IMG/VR virus record: IMGVR_UViG_3300043399_000877
Location: 62,001-126,000 of that record
DNA: 64,000 nucleotides
From: a virus
Reading direction: 5' to 3' (one strand)
Below the pieces are notes generated by a model, which was not told the origin of the DNA, did not search any database, and saw only the letters and a program-made list of their open reading frames with translations. How positions within the stretch are numbered: position 1 is the stretch's first letter; every line of letters begins with the position of its first letter. The position numbers and the translations under genes were made by a program. Below are positions 24,944 through 33,169 of the stretch, piece after piece.

Positions 24944-25204
24944 GTGCCGCGGCACATCATCCACGTGAACCGGCAGCATATTGCCATGAATGCGAAAGAC
25001 GGGGCTAACCGTCCCGTCTACACGATCAAAACCGGTTCACAGGTTCGCTATGCTCGCGAAGTGGAAATTGCAGGTCCTAGCCGTATGATATACGACGGGC
25101 GGCAATTGAGCTGCGGGGCGCGGGCTTGGATCGAAACCGACAGCGACATTCATCTCGTCGACGAGATGACATTTCAGGAAGCGAGGACGGTCGATGACCG
25201 ATGA
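24944..25204 (+). CDS. Small hypothetical protein
   Basis: 86 residues from a GTG at 24944; beta-rich. It overlaps the next gene by 11 nt. Function unknown. Confidence 0.6.
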   Translation: MPRHIIHVNRQHIAMNAKDGANRPVYTIKTGSQVRYAREVEIAGPSRMIYDGRQLSCGARAWIETDSDIHLVDEMTFQEARTVDDR

Positions 25205-25403
25205 CGAAGTCCGAAACCTACCGTTAGGTGTCTACCGTTTGCACTGGAACAGTGGCGGCAGTTCGGTTGCCTCAGTGGGACAACTGCACGACGGAACCCG
25301 ATGGATTGCCCCGGCTAACTGGACAAGCCGGGAACCCCAAACCATGGGAACCATCGATTGGTGGGAACACATCAATCGCGTGGAACTGATCACAACTCAA
25401 TAA
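25194..25403 (+). CDS. Small hypothetical protein
   Basis: 69 residues, MTDDEVRNLPLGVYRLHW; small beta-barrel-like pattern with many tryptophans. Function unknown. Confidence 0.6.
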   Translation: MTDDEVRNLPLGVYRLHWNSGGSSVASVGQLHDGTRWIAPANWTSREPQTMGTIDWWEHINRVELITTQ

Positions 25404-25413
25404 GGAAAATCCG

Positions 25414-25572
25414 ATGAAAACTTTTGATGTCTACCTCAACGACGAACGAATCGATCGTGTGTTTTTCCGCTCTGATGACGTGGAGGAAGTCCGCGACTCG
25501 CTGATTCGGTGGGACAACTATGACCCCGCAATTGTGGTGAAACTGTTCGAACGAGACGCACAACCTGCTTGA
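25414..25572 (+). CDS. Small hypothetical protein (52 aa)
   Basis: MKTFDVYLNDERIDRVFF start with AAGGA upstream. It contains NYDPAIVVKLFE, whose DNA is a partial copy of the GACCCCGCTG repeat. The promoter of the next gene begins at its stop. Function unknown. Confidence 0.6.
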   Translation: MKTFDVYLNDERIDRVFFRSDDVEEVRDSLIRWDNYDPAIVVKLFERDAQPA

Positions 25573-25597
25573 CACGGGCGGCGGCGCCTGCTAGAAA
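25569..25597 (+). promoter_or_regulatory. Early promoter for 25629
   Basis: TTGACA, 17-nt GC-rich spacer, TAGAAA. Confidence 0.75.
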
Positions 25598-25628
25598 CTG
25601 ACTGTAACAGAAACAAAGGACGACGCAA

Positions 25629-26219
25629 ATGCCGAATTGGTGCTCCAACTCCCTCTATGTCACCGGCCCGACCCAGGTGATCAAAGACATGGCCGCTGCC
25701 GCCGAGAAGGGCGAGCTGCTGCAATTCGTATGTCCGGTTCCGCAGGAACTGACTGACACGGTGTCCGGCAGTTTCGGCGACACCGAAAAGCAGGCGGCGC
25801 TGGAAGCGAAACAATCCGCCAATGTGGAAAAATATGGCTACGCCACCTGGTATGACTTCTGCGTCAACGAGTGGGGCACCAAGTGGGACATCGGTGGCGA
25901 AGACTGTCATATGGAAGTCACTGATGTGGGTGACGGTTCCGGCAACAGCACCCTGAAGATCAGCTTCGACAGCGCCTGGGCCCCGCCGATTGCGGCCTAC
26001 GAGAAGATGGAGGGCCTGGGTCTTGAGGTTCGCGCCTTCTACTACGAACCCGGCATGGCGTTCTGCGGTCAGTTCTTCGAAGGCGAAGACGCTTACTGGA
26101 ACATCACCGGCAACAGTGACTGGGTTTCGGAAAACATCCCAGACGAAATCGACACTGAAATGAACATCAGCGAGTCGATGGCTGAATGGGAAACGGACGA
26201 AGAAACCGACGAAGCCTAA
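25629..26219 (+). CDS. DUF1281/Api92-like protein
   Basis: 196 residues. MPNWCSNSLYVTG, YDFCVNEWGTKWD and SFDSAWAPP are the signature of the DUF1281-type ferredoxin-like family found in phages and plasmids (Api92, YubB-like). Role unknown. Very acidic C-terminus. It has its own promoter. Confidence 0.85.
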   Translation: MPNWCSNSLYVTGPTQVIKDMAAAAEKGELLQFVCPVPQELTDTVSGSFGDTEKQAALEAKQSANVEKYGYATWYDFCVNEWGTKWDIGGEDCHMEVTDVGDGSGNSTLKISFDSAWAPPIAAYEKMEGLGLEVRAFYYEPGMAFCGQFFEGEDAYWNITGNSDWVSENIPDEIDTEMNISESMAEWETDEETDEA

Positions 26220-26228
26220 GGAATCTGC

Positions 26229-26257
26229 TTGACTCCTGGGTTGGCTGAGCATATATT
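26229..26257 (+). promoter_or_regulatory. Hairpin-embedded promoter masking the RBS of 26282
   Basis: TTGACT, 17-nt spacer, TATATT. Arms CTCCTGGGTT (26233-26242) and AACCCAGGAG (26266-26275) pair perfectly over 10 bp; the right arm covers most of the AGGAGG ribosome-binding site. Confidence 0.85.
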
Positions 26258-26281
26258 GCACTGGTAACCCAGGAGGACAAG

Positions 26282-26431
26282 ATGAAGATGCAGATCAAAC
26301 AATCGGACCTGAATCATCGCAATCCCGTCGCCCGTGCGATGGCCCGGGATGCAGCTCAATTCCGCTCTCGCGTCGTGCGGGATCGCACCAAATACTCCCG
26401 CAAGGCCAAACATAAAAAAGGAGAGTGGTGA
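26282..26431 (+). CDS. Conserved small basic phage protein (49 aa)
   Basis: MKMQIKQSDLNHRNPVARAM, then VVRDRTKYSRKAKHKKG. This short basic protein with HRNPVA and K-x-KYSRK is repeatedly seen in unrelated phages; role unknown, nucleic-acid binding likely. Its stop overlaps the next ATG (TGATG). Confidence 0.8.
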   Translation: MKMQIKQSDLNHRNPVARAMARDAAQFRSRVVRDRTKYSRKAKHKKGEW

Positions 26432-26640
26432 TGAAGCAATACATCGACGTCGAAACTGGGATCGGTAAGTTCACTGTTGAACTCGTGATGGATGACGACA
26501 TGAACTTCCCCTATTCTATCTGGGATGACCAAGGCGCTGTGGTGGCTGACGGAACCATCAGTGTCGCTTTCGATAGCCTGCGCGATGTCGCAGAGGCGGC
26601 GGTAGGTCGCTATATCCGTGAACTGGATCTTGTGGACTGA
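26431..26640 (+). CDS. Small hypothetical protein
   Basis: 69 residues; ATG at 26431 overlaps the upstream stop. Acidic, beta-rich then a helix. Function unknown. Confidence 0.65.
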   Translation: MKQYIDVETGIGKFTVELVMDDDMNFPYSIWDDQGAVVADGTISVAFDSLRDVAEAAVGRYIRELDLVD

Positions 26641-26651
26641 AGGAGAACAAG

Positions 26652-26948
26652 ATGGAAACCATGACTCGTGTTACGAGTGAGACTGACCTCGAAGGCATCC
26701 TGAAGGTGGCCCGGGAGTGGCTCGGAGATCGAGTGCAGAAAAATCTGCGCATCTTTGTCAAATCCGGCGACATCCGCCTGGAGATGCCGGATGCCGATCT
26801 CACGCAGGATACCTGGGACGGCACTCTGCTGATCCACTTCAATCGTGACTTTTCGGCAGCCGACCTCGTCAACTACATCGTAGGTGGCGTTCAGGTTGAC
26901 GAAATGAGTTTCATTGAACCGCGCACCCTGCGGCTTTGGTGGGACTAA
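26652..26948 (+). CDS. Small hypothetical protein
   Basis: 98 residues with AAGGAG upstream; mixed alpha/beta ending in EPRTLRLWWD. Co-transcribed with 26282. Function unknown. Confidence 0.65.
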   Translation: METMTRVTSETDLEGILKVAREWLGDRVQKNLRIFVKSGDIRLEMPDADLTQDTWDGTLLIHFNRDFSAADLVNYIVGGVQVDEMSFIEPRTLRLWWD

Positions 26949-26960
26949 CCGACAAAGCCG

Positions 26961-26989
26961 TTGACACGGCCAGGAAGACTTGCTAGACA
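26961..26989 (+). promoter_or_regulatory. Early promoter, now facing a broken gene
   Basis: TTGACA, 17-nt spacer, TAGACA, with arms ACTTGC/GCAAGT around the -10. Downstream is only an 8-codon frame (27032-27058) and then the 27171 fragment. Confidence 0.75.
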
Positions 26990-27170
26990 AGGCAAGTAAA
27001 CAGAAACGCTAACGGTTCAACAGAGGATACGATGCCCCGACCTCGAGACTCGCCCTAGCCGGGCATGCCAGAGACGCCCTGGAATAATTAGATAAAATTT
27101 TAGATTGATGGAGGTCCTGGGTATGACCGCCGCTTAAAAACTGCCCAACCCTCGCAACAAGGAGCCAAAT

Positions 27171-27227
27171 ATGGGAACCAGGTCAATGATCGGTGTCCGC
27201 AACACGGACGGAACCATCACCATTTGA
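27171..27227 (+). pseudogene. 5' fragment of an MGTR-family gene, interrupted
   Basis: Preceded by AAGGAG, it reads MGTRSMIGVRNTDGTITI then stop. The first 16 codons match the start of the intact 27977 gene (MGTRGMIGIKNADGTI). The homing endonuclease gene ends exactly here from the other strand, so the fragment appears to be a paralog cut off by the endonuclease insertion. Confidence 0.75.
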
Positions 27228-27888
27228 CTTTACCGCGACCCTGAATAAAATCCGGTCCCGGTTGATTAACGCTCCGTATGCACTGAACTCCGTTGTTCCA
27301 CCATTTTAGTTTGGAAACACCTTCCGAGTTCTTTTTTCGCCAGTCAGCATCTTGATTGATGCCTTTGTTTATACCTACAATTTCCCCAGTATTCCATCTT
27401 GGATCATTTGGTGATACTTTTATTTTTTCACCTGTTGATACTAGCTTTGCTGGTATTGAAGTAAATTCCGGATTGCGATTTTGTTTGCGTCCCTTTTGTG
27501 ATGGTGGAGATATTCCTAAAAGCAAATTTCGATCTCTTACTTTTTGTTTTGCTTCTTCATTCCATCCCCTATTTCCGTCACCACCGTCTGTTTGGTTTGT
27601 TAGGACGCCGGTCCCCAAATCCCGTCTACCATAAGTCGATATAAGTTCTATCTCAAGGCCAGTGGCTTGTTCACGAGTAAGGTTGTTGTGAACTATCTCG
27701 ATTAAAGGATCTTTTCCTTCTTCTAATAGTTTTCGAATTGCGTTGAGTTTGTGTTGGCCCGACTCGGGAATTGGATTTAGTTTTGCCTCTTTTAAGTGAG
27801 CAAATCGACGACGACCTTTACCCATTCCTACATAAAAGGGTTCTAGCGTGTCAGGGTTTCGATATAGGTATGTATAATAATTGTTCAT
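27217..27888 (-). CDS. GIY-YIG homing endonuclease
   Basis: ATG at 27888 (MNNYYTYLYRNPDT); 223 residues. The GIY-YIG core appears as YYTYLY...PFYVGMGKGRR, followed by the catalytic-region arginine/glutamate helices. The C-terminal part is a basic DNA-binding region (SPPSQKGRKQNRNPEF) with a NUMOD-like look. It is AT-rich, on the opposite strand to all neighbours, with its own GATAAATA late promoter and its end inside a truncated gene: a mobile insertion. Confidence 0.85.
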   Translation of the reverse strand: MNNYYTYLYRNPDTLEPFYVGMGKGRRRFAHLKEAKLNPIPESGQHKLNAIRKLLEEGKDPLIEIVHNNLTREQATGLEIELISTYGRRDLGTGVLTNQTDGGDGNRGWNEEAKQKVRDRNLLLGISPPSQKGRKQNRNPEFTSIPAKLVSTGEKIKVSPNDPRWNTGEIVGINKGINQDADWRKKNSEGVSKLKWWNNGVQCIRSVNQPGPDFIQGRGKVKW

Positions 27889-27892
27889 ATTG

Positions 27893-27900
27893 TATTTATC
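27893..27900 (-). promoter_or_regulatory. T4-type late promoter GATAAATA
   Basis: Minus-strand octamer 5 nt before the 27888 ATG. If used, the leader is almost nil. Confidence 0.5.
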
Positions 27901-27925
27901 GAACAATTATTTTTCGGATGGCTAC

Positions 27926-27954
27926 TTGACAATAGGCGCTGGTTGCGCTATACA
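27926..27954 (+). promoter_or_regulatory. Early promoter for 27977
   Basis: TTGACA, 17-nt spacer, TATACA. Confidence 0.85.
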
Positions 27955-27976
27955 CTAGGAAACAAAGGAGACACAC

Positions 27977-28432
27977 ATGGGAACGCGCGGAATGATTGGC
28001 ATCAAGAATGCCGATGGAACCATCGATGCGATTTATTGTCATTGGGACTCGTATCCGGAACACAATGGTCGTATCCTGAGCGAACACTACCAGGACGAAT
28101 CCAAAGTTCGTGAACTAATCGGTCTCGGCGACATCAGCTCGCTGCGTGAAGAGATCGGTGAACAGCATCCCTTCGACACCTACCACCTGAAAAAAGAAGA
28201 TATGGATCCCAGATGGGATCGCTGGACCGTAGCATACGGTCGTGACCGAGGCGAGACCGGCATTGAAGCCAAGAACTACCACAACGAAACCTTCTTTGTG
28301 GGCGGGGCTAAATCGTGCGGTGCCGAATACGCATACCTTTTCGATAATGGCGAGTGGGGCGTGGTTGGAATCGGAATCCCGCGCCGGCCCACGTTCAGCA
28401 AACTCGAAGCGGTTCTTCAAGACAGTGATTGA
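27977..28432 (+). CDS. MGTR-family conserved phage protein
   Basis: 151 residues: MGTRGMIGIKNADGT, then YCHWDSYPEHNGRIL. This family occurs in many phages with no known role. It is the intact relative of the 27171 fragment and is distantly related to the 19207 protein by its start. Confidence 0.8.
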   Translation: MGTRGMIGIKNADGTIDAIYCHWDSYPEHNGRILSEHYQDESKVRELIGLGDISSLREEIGEQHPFDTYHLKKEDMDPRWDRWTVAYGRDRGETGIEAKNYHNETFFVGGAKSCGAEYAYLFDNGEWGVVGIGIPRRPTFSKLEAVLQDSD

Positions 28433-28457
28433 CACGCCAGCCAGCCCGTGCTAGACG
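28429..28457 (+). promoter_or_regulatory. Hairpin-embedded early promoter for 28482
   Basis: TTGACA, 17-nt spacer, TAGACG. Perfect arms CAGCCCGT (28442-28449) and ACGGGCTG (28455-28462) with the -10 in the loop. Confidence 0.8.
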
Positions 28458-28481
28458 GGCTGACGAAACGGAGGGCAGCGA

Positions 28482-28844
28482 ATGTTCAAAAAAGCGATTG
28501 CACTGTCTCTGGCTGTGATGCTGGCAGCATGTGAAGTTCCGGAATCCCCGCGAGTGTGGGACGACTATCTGGATCCGTATATGAGTGCCCGTGGATACAC
28601 CATTGACGTGGATGGAAAAACCATTCTCAAGAATGGGTTTCCGGTGTGGGTGGACGAGCCGTGTTTCGGACGCGGGTGCCGTGGCAGTTATCCGATTGTC
28701 ACTCGTGAACTAGCCGAGGCGGTGCGTTTGGACCTTTTGGCTGCAATCGATGCTGCTCAAGACGAGTATGTTGCTGATATTTCCGAGGTTATCGGTCTCG
28801 AGCCGGTCGTGGATGAACCGGAAAAAACCGAGCAACTGCCTTGA
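28482..28844 (+). CDS. Small lipoprotein
   Basis: 120 residues. It has a signal peptide (KKAIALSLAVML) and lipobox LAAC at about 14-17, so it is predicted to be lipid-anchored and periplasmic. Two further cysteines (CFGRGC). Function unknown; candidates are exclusion or envelope modification. Confidence 0.75.
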   Translation: MFKKAIALSLAVMLAACEVPESPRVWDDYLDPYMSARGYTIDVDGKTILKNGFPVWVDEPCFGRGCRGSYPIVTRELAEAVRLDLLAAIDAAQDEYVADISEVIGLEPVVDEPEKTEQLP

Positions 28845-28869
28845 CAGCCGTTCGCGTTGATGCTATAAC
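28841..28869 (+). promoter_or_regulatory. Early promoter for 28896
   Basis: TTGACA, 17-nt spacer, TATAAC. Confidence 0.85.
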
Positions 28870-28895
28870 CTACTGACAGACACAGGAGGAACGTC

Positions 28896-29513
28896 ATGGC
28901 ACGTGAGACTCGCAAGATTACCAACCGGATTTATGACGCTGTCGACGAAGGCACGCTCAGCTGGGAACAAGTGGCCAAAGGCGCTCTCAGCTACATGAGC
29001 GAATATGACATTGCCGAAATGGCGCATAACGAAGAATTCTTCCTTTACGAAGATGAACTCGAGGATGAAGATGATGAAGACGATTCCGATGACGATGATG
29101 ACGATCATCGTGGCACCCGTGGTGAAGTAAACGATATGGACGCCACTCGGCCGGGTTATTTCGCAATGTTCAGCACCGACGGCAACCGTCGTGTCCAGCA
29201 GATCCTTGACGACACGATCCGGATTGCGCCGGGCTTGACCGATGATGAAATTTGGCAATATTCCTACAGCCGACTGGAACTGCTGAGCCGTGAAGACGGT
29301 TTCGGAGAAGCAACTGACACCGAAGTGCGCGAGAACCTTTGGGGTGCGCTGATTGATGGCAGGCACTTCCAAAGCTGGAAATCGGTCAATTACTGGTTCT
29401 ATGTGGACTGGATCCTTGAACTTTCGAACAAAGACATCAAACGTGACCGTTTTCAGGAAACGGTCGATCTCAGGACGGTCAAGACTGATTTGGCGGTTGA
29501 CAGCGGCCGCTGA
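28896..29513 (+). CDS. Conserved phage protein with acidic linker
   Basis: 205 residues. The N-terminal MARETRKITNRIYDAVDEG and ALSYMSEYDIAEMA form a small helical module known from many phages. An extremely acidic stretch (about 50-70, mostly D/E) then leads to a C-terminal helical domain. The acidic run could mimic DNA. Function unknown. Confidence 0.75.
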   Translation: MARETRKITNRIYDAVDEGTLSWEQVAKGALSYMSEYDIAEMAHNEEFFLYEDELEDEDDEDDSDDDDDDHRGTRGEVNDMDATRPGYFAMFSTDGNRRVQQILDDTIRIAPGLTDDEIWQYSYSRLELLSREDGFGEATDTEVRENLWGALIDGRHFQSWKSVNYWFYVDWILELSNKDIKRDRFQETVDLRTVKTDLAVDSGR

Positions 29514-29525
29514 GTCAGCTATAAA
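29497..29525 (+). promoter_or_regulatory. Early promoter for 29555
   Basis: TTGACA, 17-nt spacer, TATAAA; the CAGCGGCCGCTG palindrome (29501-29512) overlaps the spacer. Confidence 0.85.
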
Positions 29526-29554
29526 AACAGGACAAGGCAACAGAGGAAGACACA

Positions 29555-29812
29555 ATGGAAAAGTTTCCGCACGTTGAAGATCGGCAGATCCGTGACCTGC
29601 TGGAGTTTGGCTGGAACGGTGACGAAGACGAGATTTGTCAGGCGCTGACCAAAACTCGTCGCGCGTTCAACGAAGACGAACAGAACGAAATGATTCCCGG
29701 TCCGGTTATTGCCGCTCGCGAGTCAGCAATCGACGATGCCGAGGGCTGGTGGAACGAAGAAGGCGACGGGTTCCGCGCCGCCGAGTCGCTGCGCGATTAC
29801 TGGAAGGTGTGA
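29555..29812 (+). CDS. Small acidic protein
   Basis: 85 residues, MEKFPHVEDRQIRDLLEFGW, acidic, helical. Followed 1 nt later by the 29814 gene. Function unknown. Confidence 0.7.
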   Translation: MEKFPHVEDRQIRDLLEFGWNGDEDEICQALTKTRRAFNEDEQNEMIPGPVIAARESAIDDAEGWWNEEGDGFRAAESLRDYWKV

Positions 29813-29813
29813 T

Positions 29814-30059
29814 ATGCAGATGATCGAAATCAGCCGTGCAACCGAACAAGCGATCGTCAGCACCTGGGACAGTATCGCCTCGGACGCCTACGACCTCTGC
29901 GAAGGCGACAACAGCATCGCGATGGAAATGGTGTTGGACGCAAACCGAATGACGTTTGCCGGTTTTGAAGCCAGCGACCGGGAAATCCGGGCCCTGTGTC
30001 TGGAACACGGGTTCGGGTTGGTTTGTGATGTGCTGAGTCGAAGGATCCAGCTTCTTTAG
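29814..30059 (+). CDS. Small hypothetical protein
   Basis: 81 residues from the ATG at 29814 (MQMIEISRATEQAIV), helical. Co-transcribed with 29555. Function unknown. Confidence 0.6.
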   Translation: MQMIEISRATEQAIVSTWDSIASDAYDLCEGDNSIAMEMVLDANRMTFAGFEASDREIRALCLEHGFGLVCDVLSRRIQLL

Positions 30060-30060
30060 G

Positions 30061-30089
30061 TTGACAGGGCCCCAGGGCCCTGCTATAAC
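30061..30089 (+). promoter_or_regulatory. Early promoter for 30116
   Basis: TTGACA, 17-nt spacer containing CAGGGCCC twice, TATAAC. Confidence 0.85.
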
Positions 30090-30115
30090 GCTCGCAAGAC
30101 AACCGGGAGACAGTG

Positions 30116-30391
30116 ATGAACTCGACCATGGCGGCACTGGACTATCTGCTCTACTACGACGAAGATCAAGACATTGACGAATCGGGGATGACCGAGTTCA
30201 GTCCGGTTGAGGCTGCTCATGTGCGCGAGCTCGTAGAGCGCGGTCTCCTGAAATCCGGAGAAGTGTTCAGCCACAAGGGCTGGCACCACGTTCTGTATAA
30301 CGAAGACAGCCAGTGGTGGGGGTGCATGTGGGATGGTCCCACCGGTGATGAGCGCCGCTACGATTCCAGATACAATGAATGGGAACAGTGA
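30116..30391 (+). CDS. Small hypothetical protein
   Basis: 91 residues (MNSTMAALDYLLYYDEDQD), with a helix-turn-helix-like SPVEAAHVRELVERGLL followed by tryptophan-rich strands. GGGAG upstream. Function unknown. Confidence 0.65.
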   Translation: MNSTMAALDYLLYYDEDQDIDESGMTEFSPVEAAHVRELVERGLLKSGEVFSHKGWHHVLYNEDSQWWGCMWDGPTGDERRYDSRYNEWEQ

Positions 30392-30401
30392 GGTCCGGCA
30401 G

Positions 30402-30587
30402 ATGCGACTTTCCGAGTTTATCGACCGACTGGAGTGGCTCAAAGCCGCACACGGTGATGTGGAGATCGGAGTGCTGGAGGGCATAACCATCTACGGCATC
30501 ATTCTGCAGACCCAACAACTGGGCAACGACGACACCACAGTGACCCACGTCAGTATCCTGAGTGATGACGATGTGGTGATTTACTGA
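30402..30587 (+). CDS. Small hypothetical protein
   Basis: 61 residues from the ATG at 30402 (MRLSEFIDRLEWLKAAHGD), resembling small phage proteins of the form L-x-E-F-I-x-x-L. An upstream ATG at 30375 is possible. Function unknown. Confidence 0.6.
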   Translation: MRLSEFIDRLEWLKAAHGDVEIGVLEGITIYGIILQTQQLGNDDTTVTHVSILSDDDVVIY

Positions 30588-30604
30588 CAGGAACGAACTA
30601 ACTG

Positions 30605-30633
30605 TTGACAGAAGAGTCTGCCGACAGTATAAA
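30605..30633 (+). promoter_or_regulatory. Early promoter for 30662/30849
   Basis: TTGACA, 17-nt spacer, TATAAA. Confidence 0.85.
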
Positions 30634-30661
30634 CACGACACGCAAGCGAGAGAAGAACACG

Positions 30662-30838
30662 ATGTATTCCATCCTACGATACACCCAAACCACTGTTGAA
30701 ATCATCGAAGGGTTCGATGACAAGCAAGTGGCACTCGATTGGGCCAAGGCCAACTGTGGACTTGACCCGCGCTGGTCGTTGATCGAAACACCGAACGGTG
30801 TTCCGACAATCACCGTCCGTCCTGCCCCCAAGAACTGA
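30662..30838 (+). CDS. Small hypothetical protein (58 aa)
   Basis: MYSILRYTQTTVEIIEGFDD start; strand-helix-strand. It lies 10 nt before the AAA ATPase and probably shares its transcript. Function unknown. Confidence 0.65.
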   Translation: MYSILRYTQTTVEIIEGFDDKQVALDWAKANCGLDPRWSLIETPNGVPTITVRPAPKN

Positions 30839-30848
30839 AAGAGAGAAA

Positions 30849-31925
30849 ATGACCTTCTATATCAAGAACAACTCCAGCTACCGTGTTTCCGACAATCCGG
30901 GCGCCGAGGTTTACGATCATCTTCCGGTCGGAACCTACATCATCGACCAGGATCAGTTCGGTAACTTTTACCTGAATCTGATCGACGACTTCGTCCAGCC
31001 CGGCAAGATTTACGGCAACACCCTGCGTCATGCCGATCGAATCCTGCGGACGTTCATGGATCGCCCCAACAGCACCGGTGTGATGCTGGCTGGTGAGAAA
31101 GGTTCCGGCAAGAGCTTGCTGGCCAAGACGCTCAGCACCAACGCTCGCGAGCAGGGCGTGAGCACCATCGTGATCAACCGTCCCTGGTCGGGCGACAACT
31201 TCAACAAGCTGATGCAGGATATCCAGCAACCGGTCATCGTGCTGTTCGACGAGTTCGAGAAGGTCTACGGCGACGGCGACCAGGAAGCGATCCTTACCCT
31301 GTTCGACGGCATGTTCCCCACCAAGAAACTGTTCGTTCTGACCACCAACGACAAGTGGCGTATCGACCGTCACATGCGGAACCGTCCGGGTCGGATCTAC
31401 TACATGCTGGAATTCAAAGGCCTGGAACCGGACTTTATCCTGGAATACTGCCAAGAAAATCTGCGGAACAAGGACCACATCGACGGCGTGCTGAAGATCA
31501 GCACCCTGTTCAGCGAGTTCAACTTCGACATGCTCAAGGCCATGGTGGAAGAAATGAACCGCTACAACGAGACCGCGCAGGAAGTGATGGCCATGCTGAA
31601 CACCAAGCCGGAATACTCGGAATCGGTGGAATACGAATTGCAGATGACTGTTGACGGTGTTCCGGTTGAAGACGATGACCTGGGCGATCGTCGCTGGCGC
31701 GGTAATCCGATGGTGCAGCAGATCAACACCAGCTTCTATAAGGTCACTGGCAAGGATGACGATGGCGATGACAACGGTGACTGGGAGCCGGTGAACATGA
31801 CGCCCAAACACCTGAAGTCGGTGGACGGCAAGAGCGGTCGCTTTGTGTTCCAGAACGGCCGGGCTTGCATTGTGCTGACGCGCAAGCAACCGGAAGTCTA
31901 CAACTACAGCCAGATGGACTTCTAA
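30849..31925 (+). CDS. AAA-family ATPase
   Basis: 358 residues from the ATG at 30849 (AGAGAGA upstream). Walker A GEKGSGKS at 82-89, Walker B VIVLFDEFEK at about 128-137, sensor 1 FVLTTNDKWR, and RNRPGRIYY as a likely arginine-finger region. It belongs to a family of phage AAA ATPases often found with rII-type genes. The substrate is unknown. Distinct from the 15570 ATPase. Confidence 0.85.
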   Translation: MTFYIKNNSSYRVSDNPGAEVYDHLPVGTYIIDQDQFGNFYLNLIDDFVQPGKIYGNTLRHADRILRTFMDRPNSTGVMLAGEKGSGKSLLAKTLSTNAREQGVSTIVINRPWSGDNFNKLMQDIQQPVIVLFDEFEKVYGDGDQEAILTLFDGMFPTKKLFVLTTNDKWRIDRHMRNRPGRIYYMLEFKGLEPDFILEYCQENLRNKDHIDGVLKISTLFSEFNFDMLKAMVEEMNRYNETAQEVMAMLNTKPEYSESVEYELQMTVDGVPVEDDDLGDRRWRGNPMVQQINTSFYKVTGKDDDGDDNGDWEPVNMTPKHLKSVDGKSGRFVFQNGRACIVLTRKQPEVYNYSQMDF

Positions 31926-31941
31926 GAGTCCGACTCGGCTG

Positions 31942-31970
31942 TTGACAACCCGCCCGTGCCCGTGTTAAGT
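31942..31970 (+). promoter_or_regulatory. Hairpin-embedded promoter/terminator before 32004
   Basis: TTGACA, 17-nt spacer, TTAAGT (weak -10). Arms GCCCGTGCC (31952-31960) and GGCACGGGC (31975-31983) form a 9-bp stem followed by TTTT, so read-through RNA from the ATPase gene could terminate here. Confidence 0.7.
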
Positions 31971-32003
31971 CACTGGCACGGGCTTTTAACGGGAGTAAAC
32001 ATC

Positions 32004-32708
32004 GTGGAAATCCAACCTATTCAGCTAACCCTGGGCCAGGCCCGTCTCTTTGCCCGGGCACCGGAGCCGCTGGACTACTGGCTGCCGGAACCGCTGGAAT
32101 CGGAACTGCGACAGTCGGGTGTGGAGGCTAGCCGCGTGGAATGGCCGGCCGGTCGTCTCAGTGAAACCGTTCTGTTCGAATACAACTTCAGCAGCGACGA
32201 AACCGCCACGGCCCGCATTTACAGCCTGGACGGCCGGGAATTTCTCCTAGCCGAAAAATATGGCGATCGCTCGGACTGGATCACCCGATTCCTGGATCCG
32301 GACACCTTCCGCGAGTTCGTTCAGGAAAGCGCACGTTTGGCCCTGGAGCAGAGTCTGGCCGACGTCGGCACGGAACCGGATACCGAAACGATCCCGCTGG
32401 GCGGCTATCAGCAGAACTTCAACGGTTATGTGGCTTTTAGCCGAACTCCGGAAGGTTCGGCTGTCCACCTGCTCAGCCCCAAATGGGGCAACTATCAGTG
32501 GATGTTCCGGGACCATCCGGCTCGTTATGAGGGTGAACCGGTGGAGTTCGTCCGCTGGGTGGATGATCGACCCAGCTGGCGGATCCGTGCTGACGAAGCT
32601 GACGTGGTGCTACGCTGGCAGGACGGCACGGAGCGCGCCGTAGCGGGCTGGAGAACTGCCTTCCTGCTGAGCCCCAGCCCCGGCACACACTCGCAGAACC
32701 CCAGCTGA
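32004..32708 (+). CDS. Hypothetical protein
   Basis: The GTG at 32004 is chosen because GGGAG lies 8 nt upstream; about 234 residues. Acidic, beta-rich with many tryptophans, no known motif. First of a run of genes to about 35.6 kb with unusual leucine/arginine-rich GC codon use. Function unknown. Confidence 0.65.
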   Translation: MEIQPIQLTLGQARLFARAPEPLDYWLPEPLESELRQSGVEASRVEWPAGRLSETVLFEYNFSSDETATARIYSLDGREFLLAEKYGDRSDWITRFLDPDTFREFVQESARLALEQSLADVGTEPDTETIPLGGYQQNFNGYVAFSRTPEGSAVHLLSPKWGNYQWMFRDHPARYEGEPVEFVRWVDDRPSWRIRADEADVVLRWQDGTERAVAGWRTAFLLSPSPGTHSQNPS

Positions 32709-32747
32709 CCTGCTCGCAGACTGCCGGCAGTGAGACCGAAACACCTG

Positions 32748-32776
32748 TTGACACTGACGCTGCCGGCTGCTATATA
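32748..32776 (+). promoter_or_regulatory. Early promoter for 32799-35405 string
   Basis: TTGACA, 17-nt spacer, TATATA. GCCGGCAG (32723-32730) and CTGCCGGC (32760-32767) enclose the -35. Confidence 0.85.
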
Positions 32777-32798
32777 CAACGCAACAAGGAGAACACGA

Positions 32799-32969
32799 AT
32801 GCAAGAAGAGATTGTTTTGGTGCCGGCTGACGACCACAGCTATCGCGAGGCGACGGTTCGTATGCAATCGGTGGTGTGGAACGCGCAGACCCGCACCTAT
32901 TCGGAATACGCTGGCGATGACTATTTGGAACCGGGCGAAACCGTGGTCCAGCGAATGGTAGCAGACTGA
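32799..32969 (+). CDS. Small hypothetical protein (56 aa)
   Basis: MQEEIVLVPADDHSYREATV with AAGGAG upstream; beta-rich, acidic. First of a long overlapping string. Function unknown. Confidence 0.65.
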   Translation: MQEEIVLVPADDHSYREATVRMQSVVWNAQTRTYSEYAGDDYLEPGETVVQRMVAD

Positions 32970-32980
32970 GGGGATCGGAC

Positions 32981-33169
32981 ATGACTCGCAAGCAACTTTT
33001 GATTCAGGTTCTGGAGCAACTGGAAACCAGCATTCAGCTGATGGACGAACACCCGGAGCGCCCGGACGATTCGGACACCCTCTACGAACTGGTGGACATA
33101 GCCCGCGAACACGCAGAGTCTGAACTGAACCAGATCCTGTTCAGCGAACTCAGTTCGGTGCTGCGATGA
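32981..33169 (+). CDS. Small helical protein
   Basis: 62 residues, MTRKQLLIQVLEQLETSIQL, wholly helical and probably coiled-coil forming. Overlaps the L7/L12-like gene start (ATGA). Function unknown. Confidence 0.65.
   Translation: MTRKQLLIQVLEQLETSIQLMDEHPERPDDSDTLYELVDIAREHAESELNQILFSELSSVLR

Noticed and set aside
30810-31889. 359-codon minus-strand frame opposite the second AAA ATPase
   Set aside because: Shadow; low-complexity histidine/valine-rich translation.
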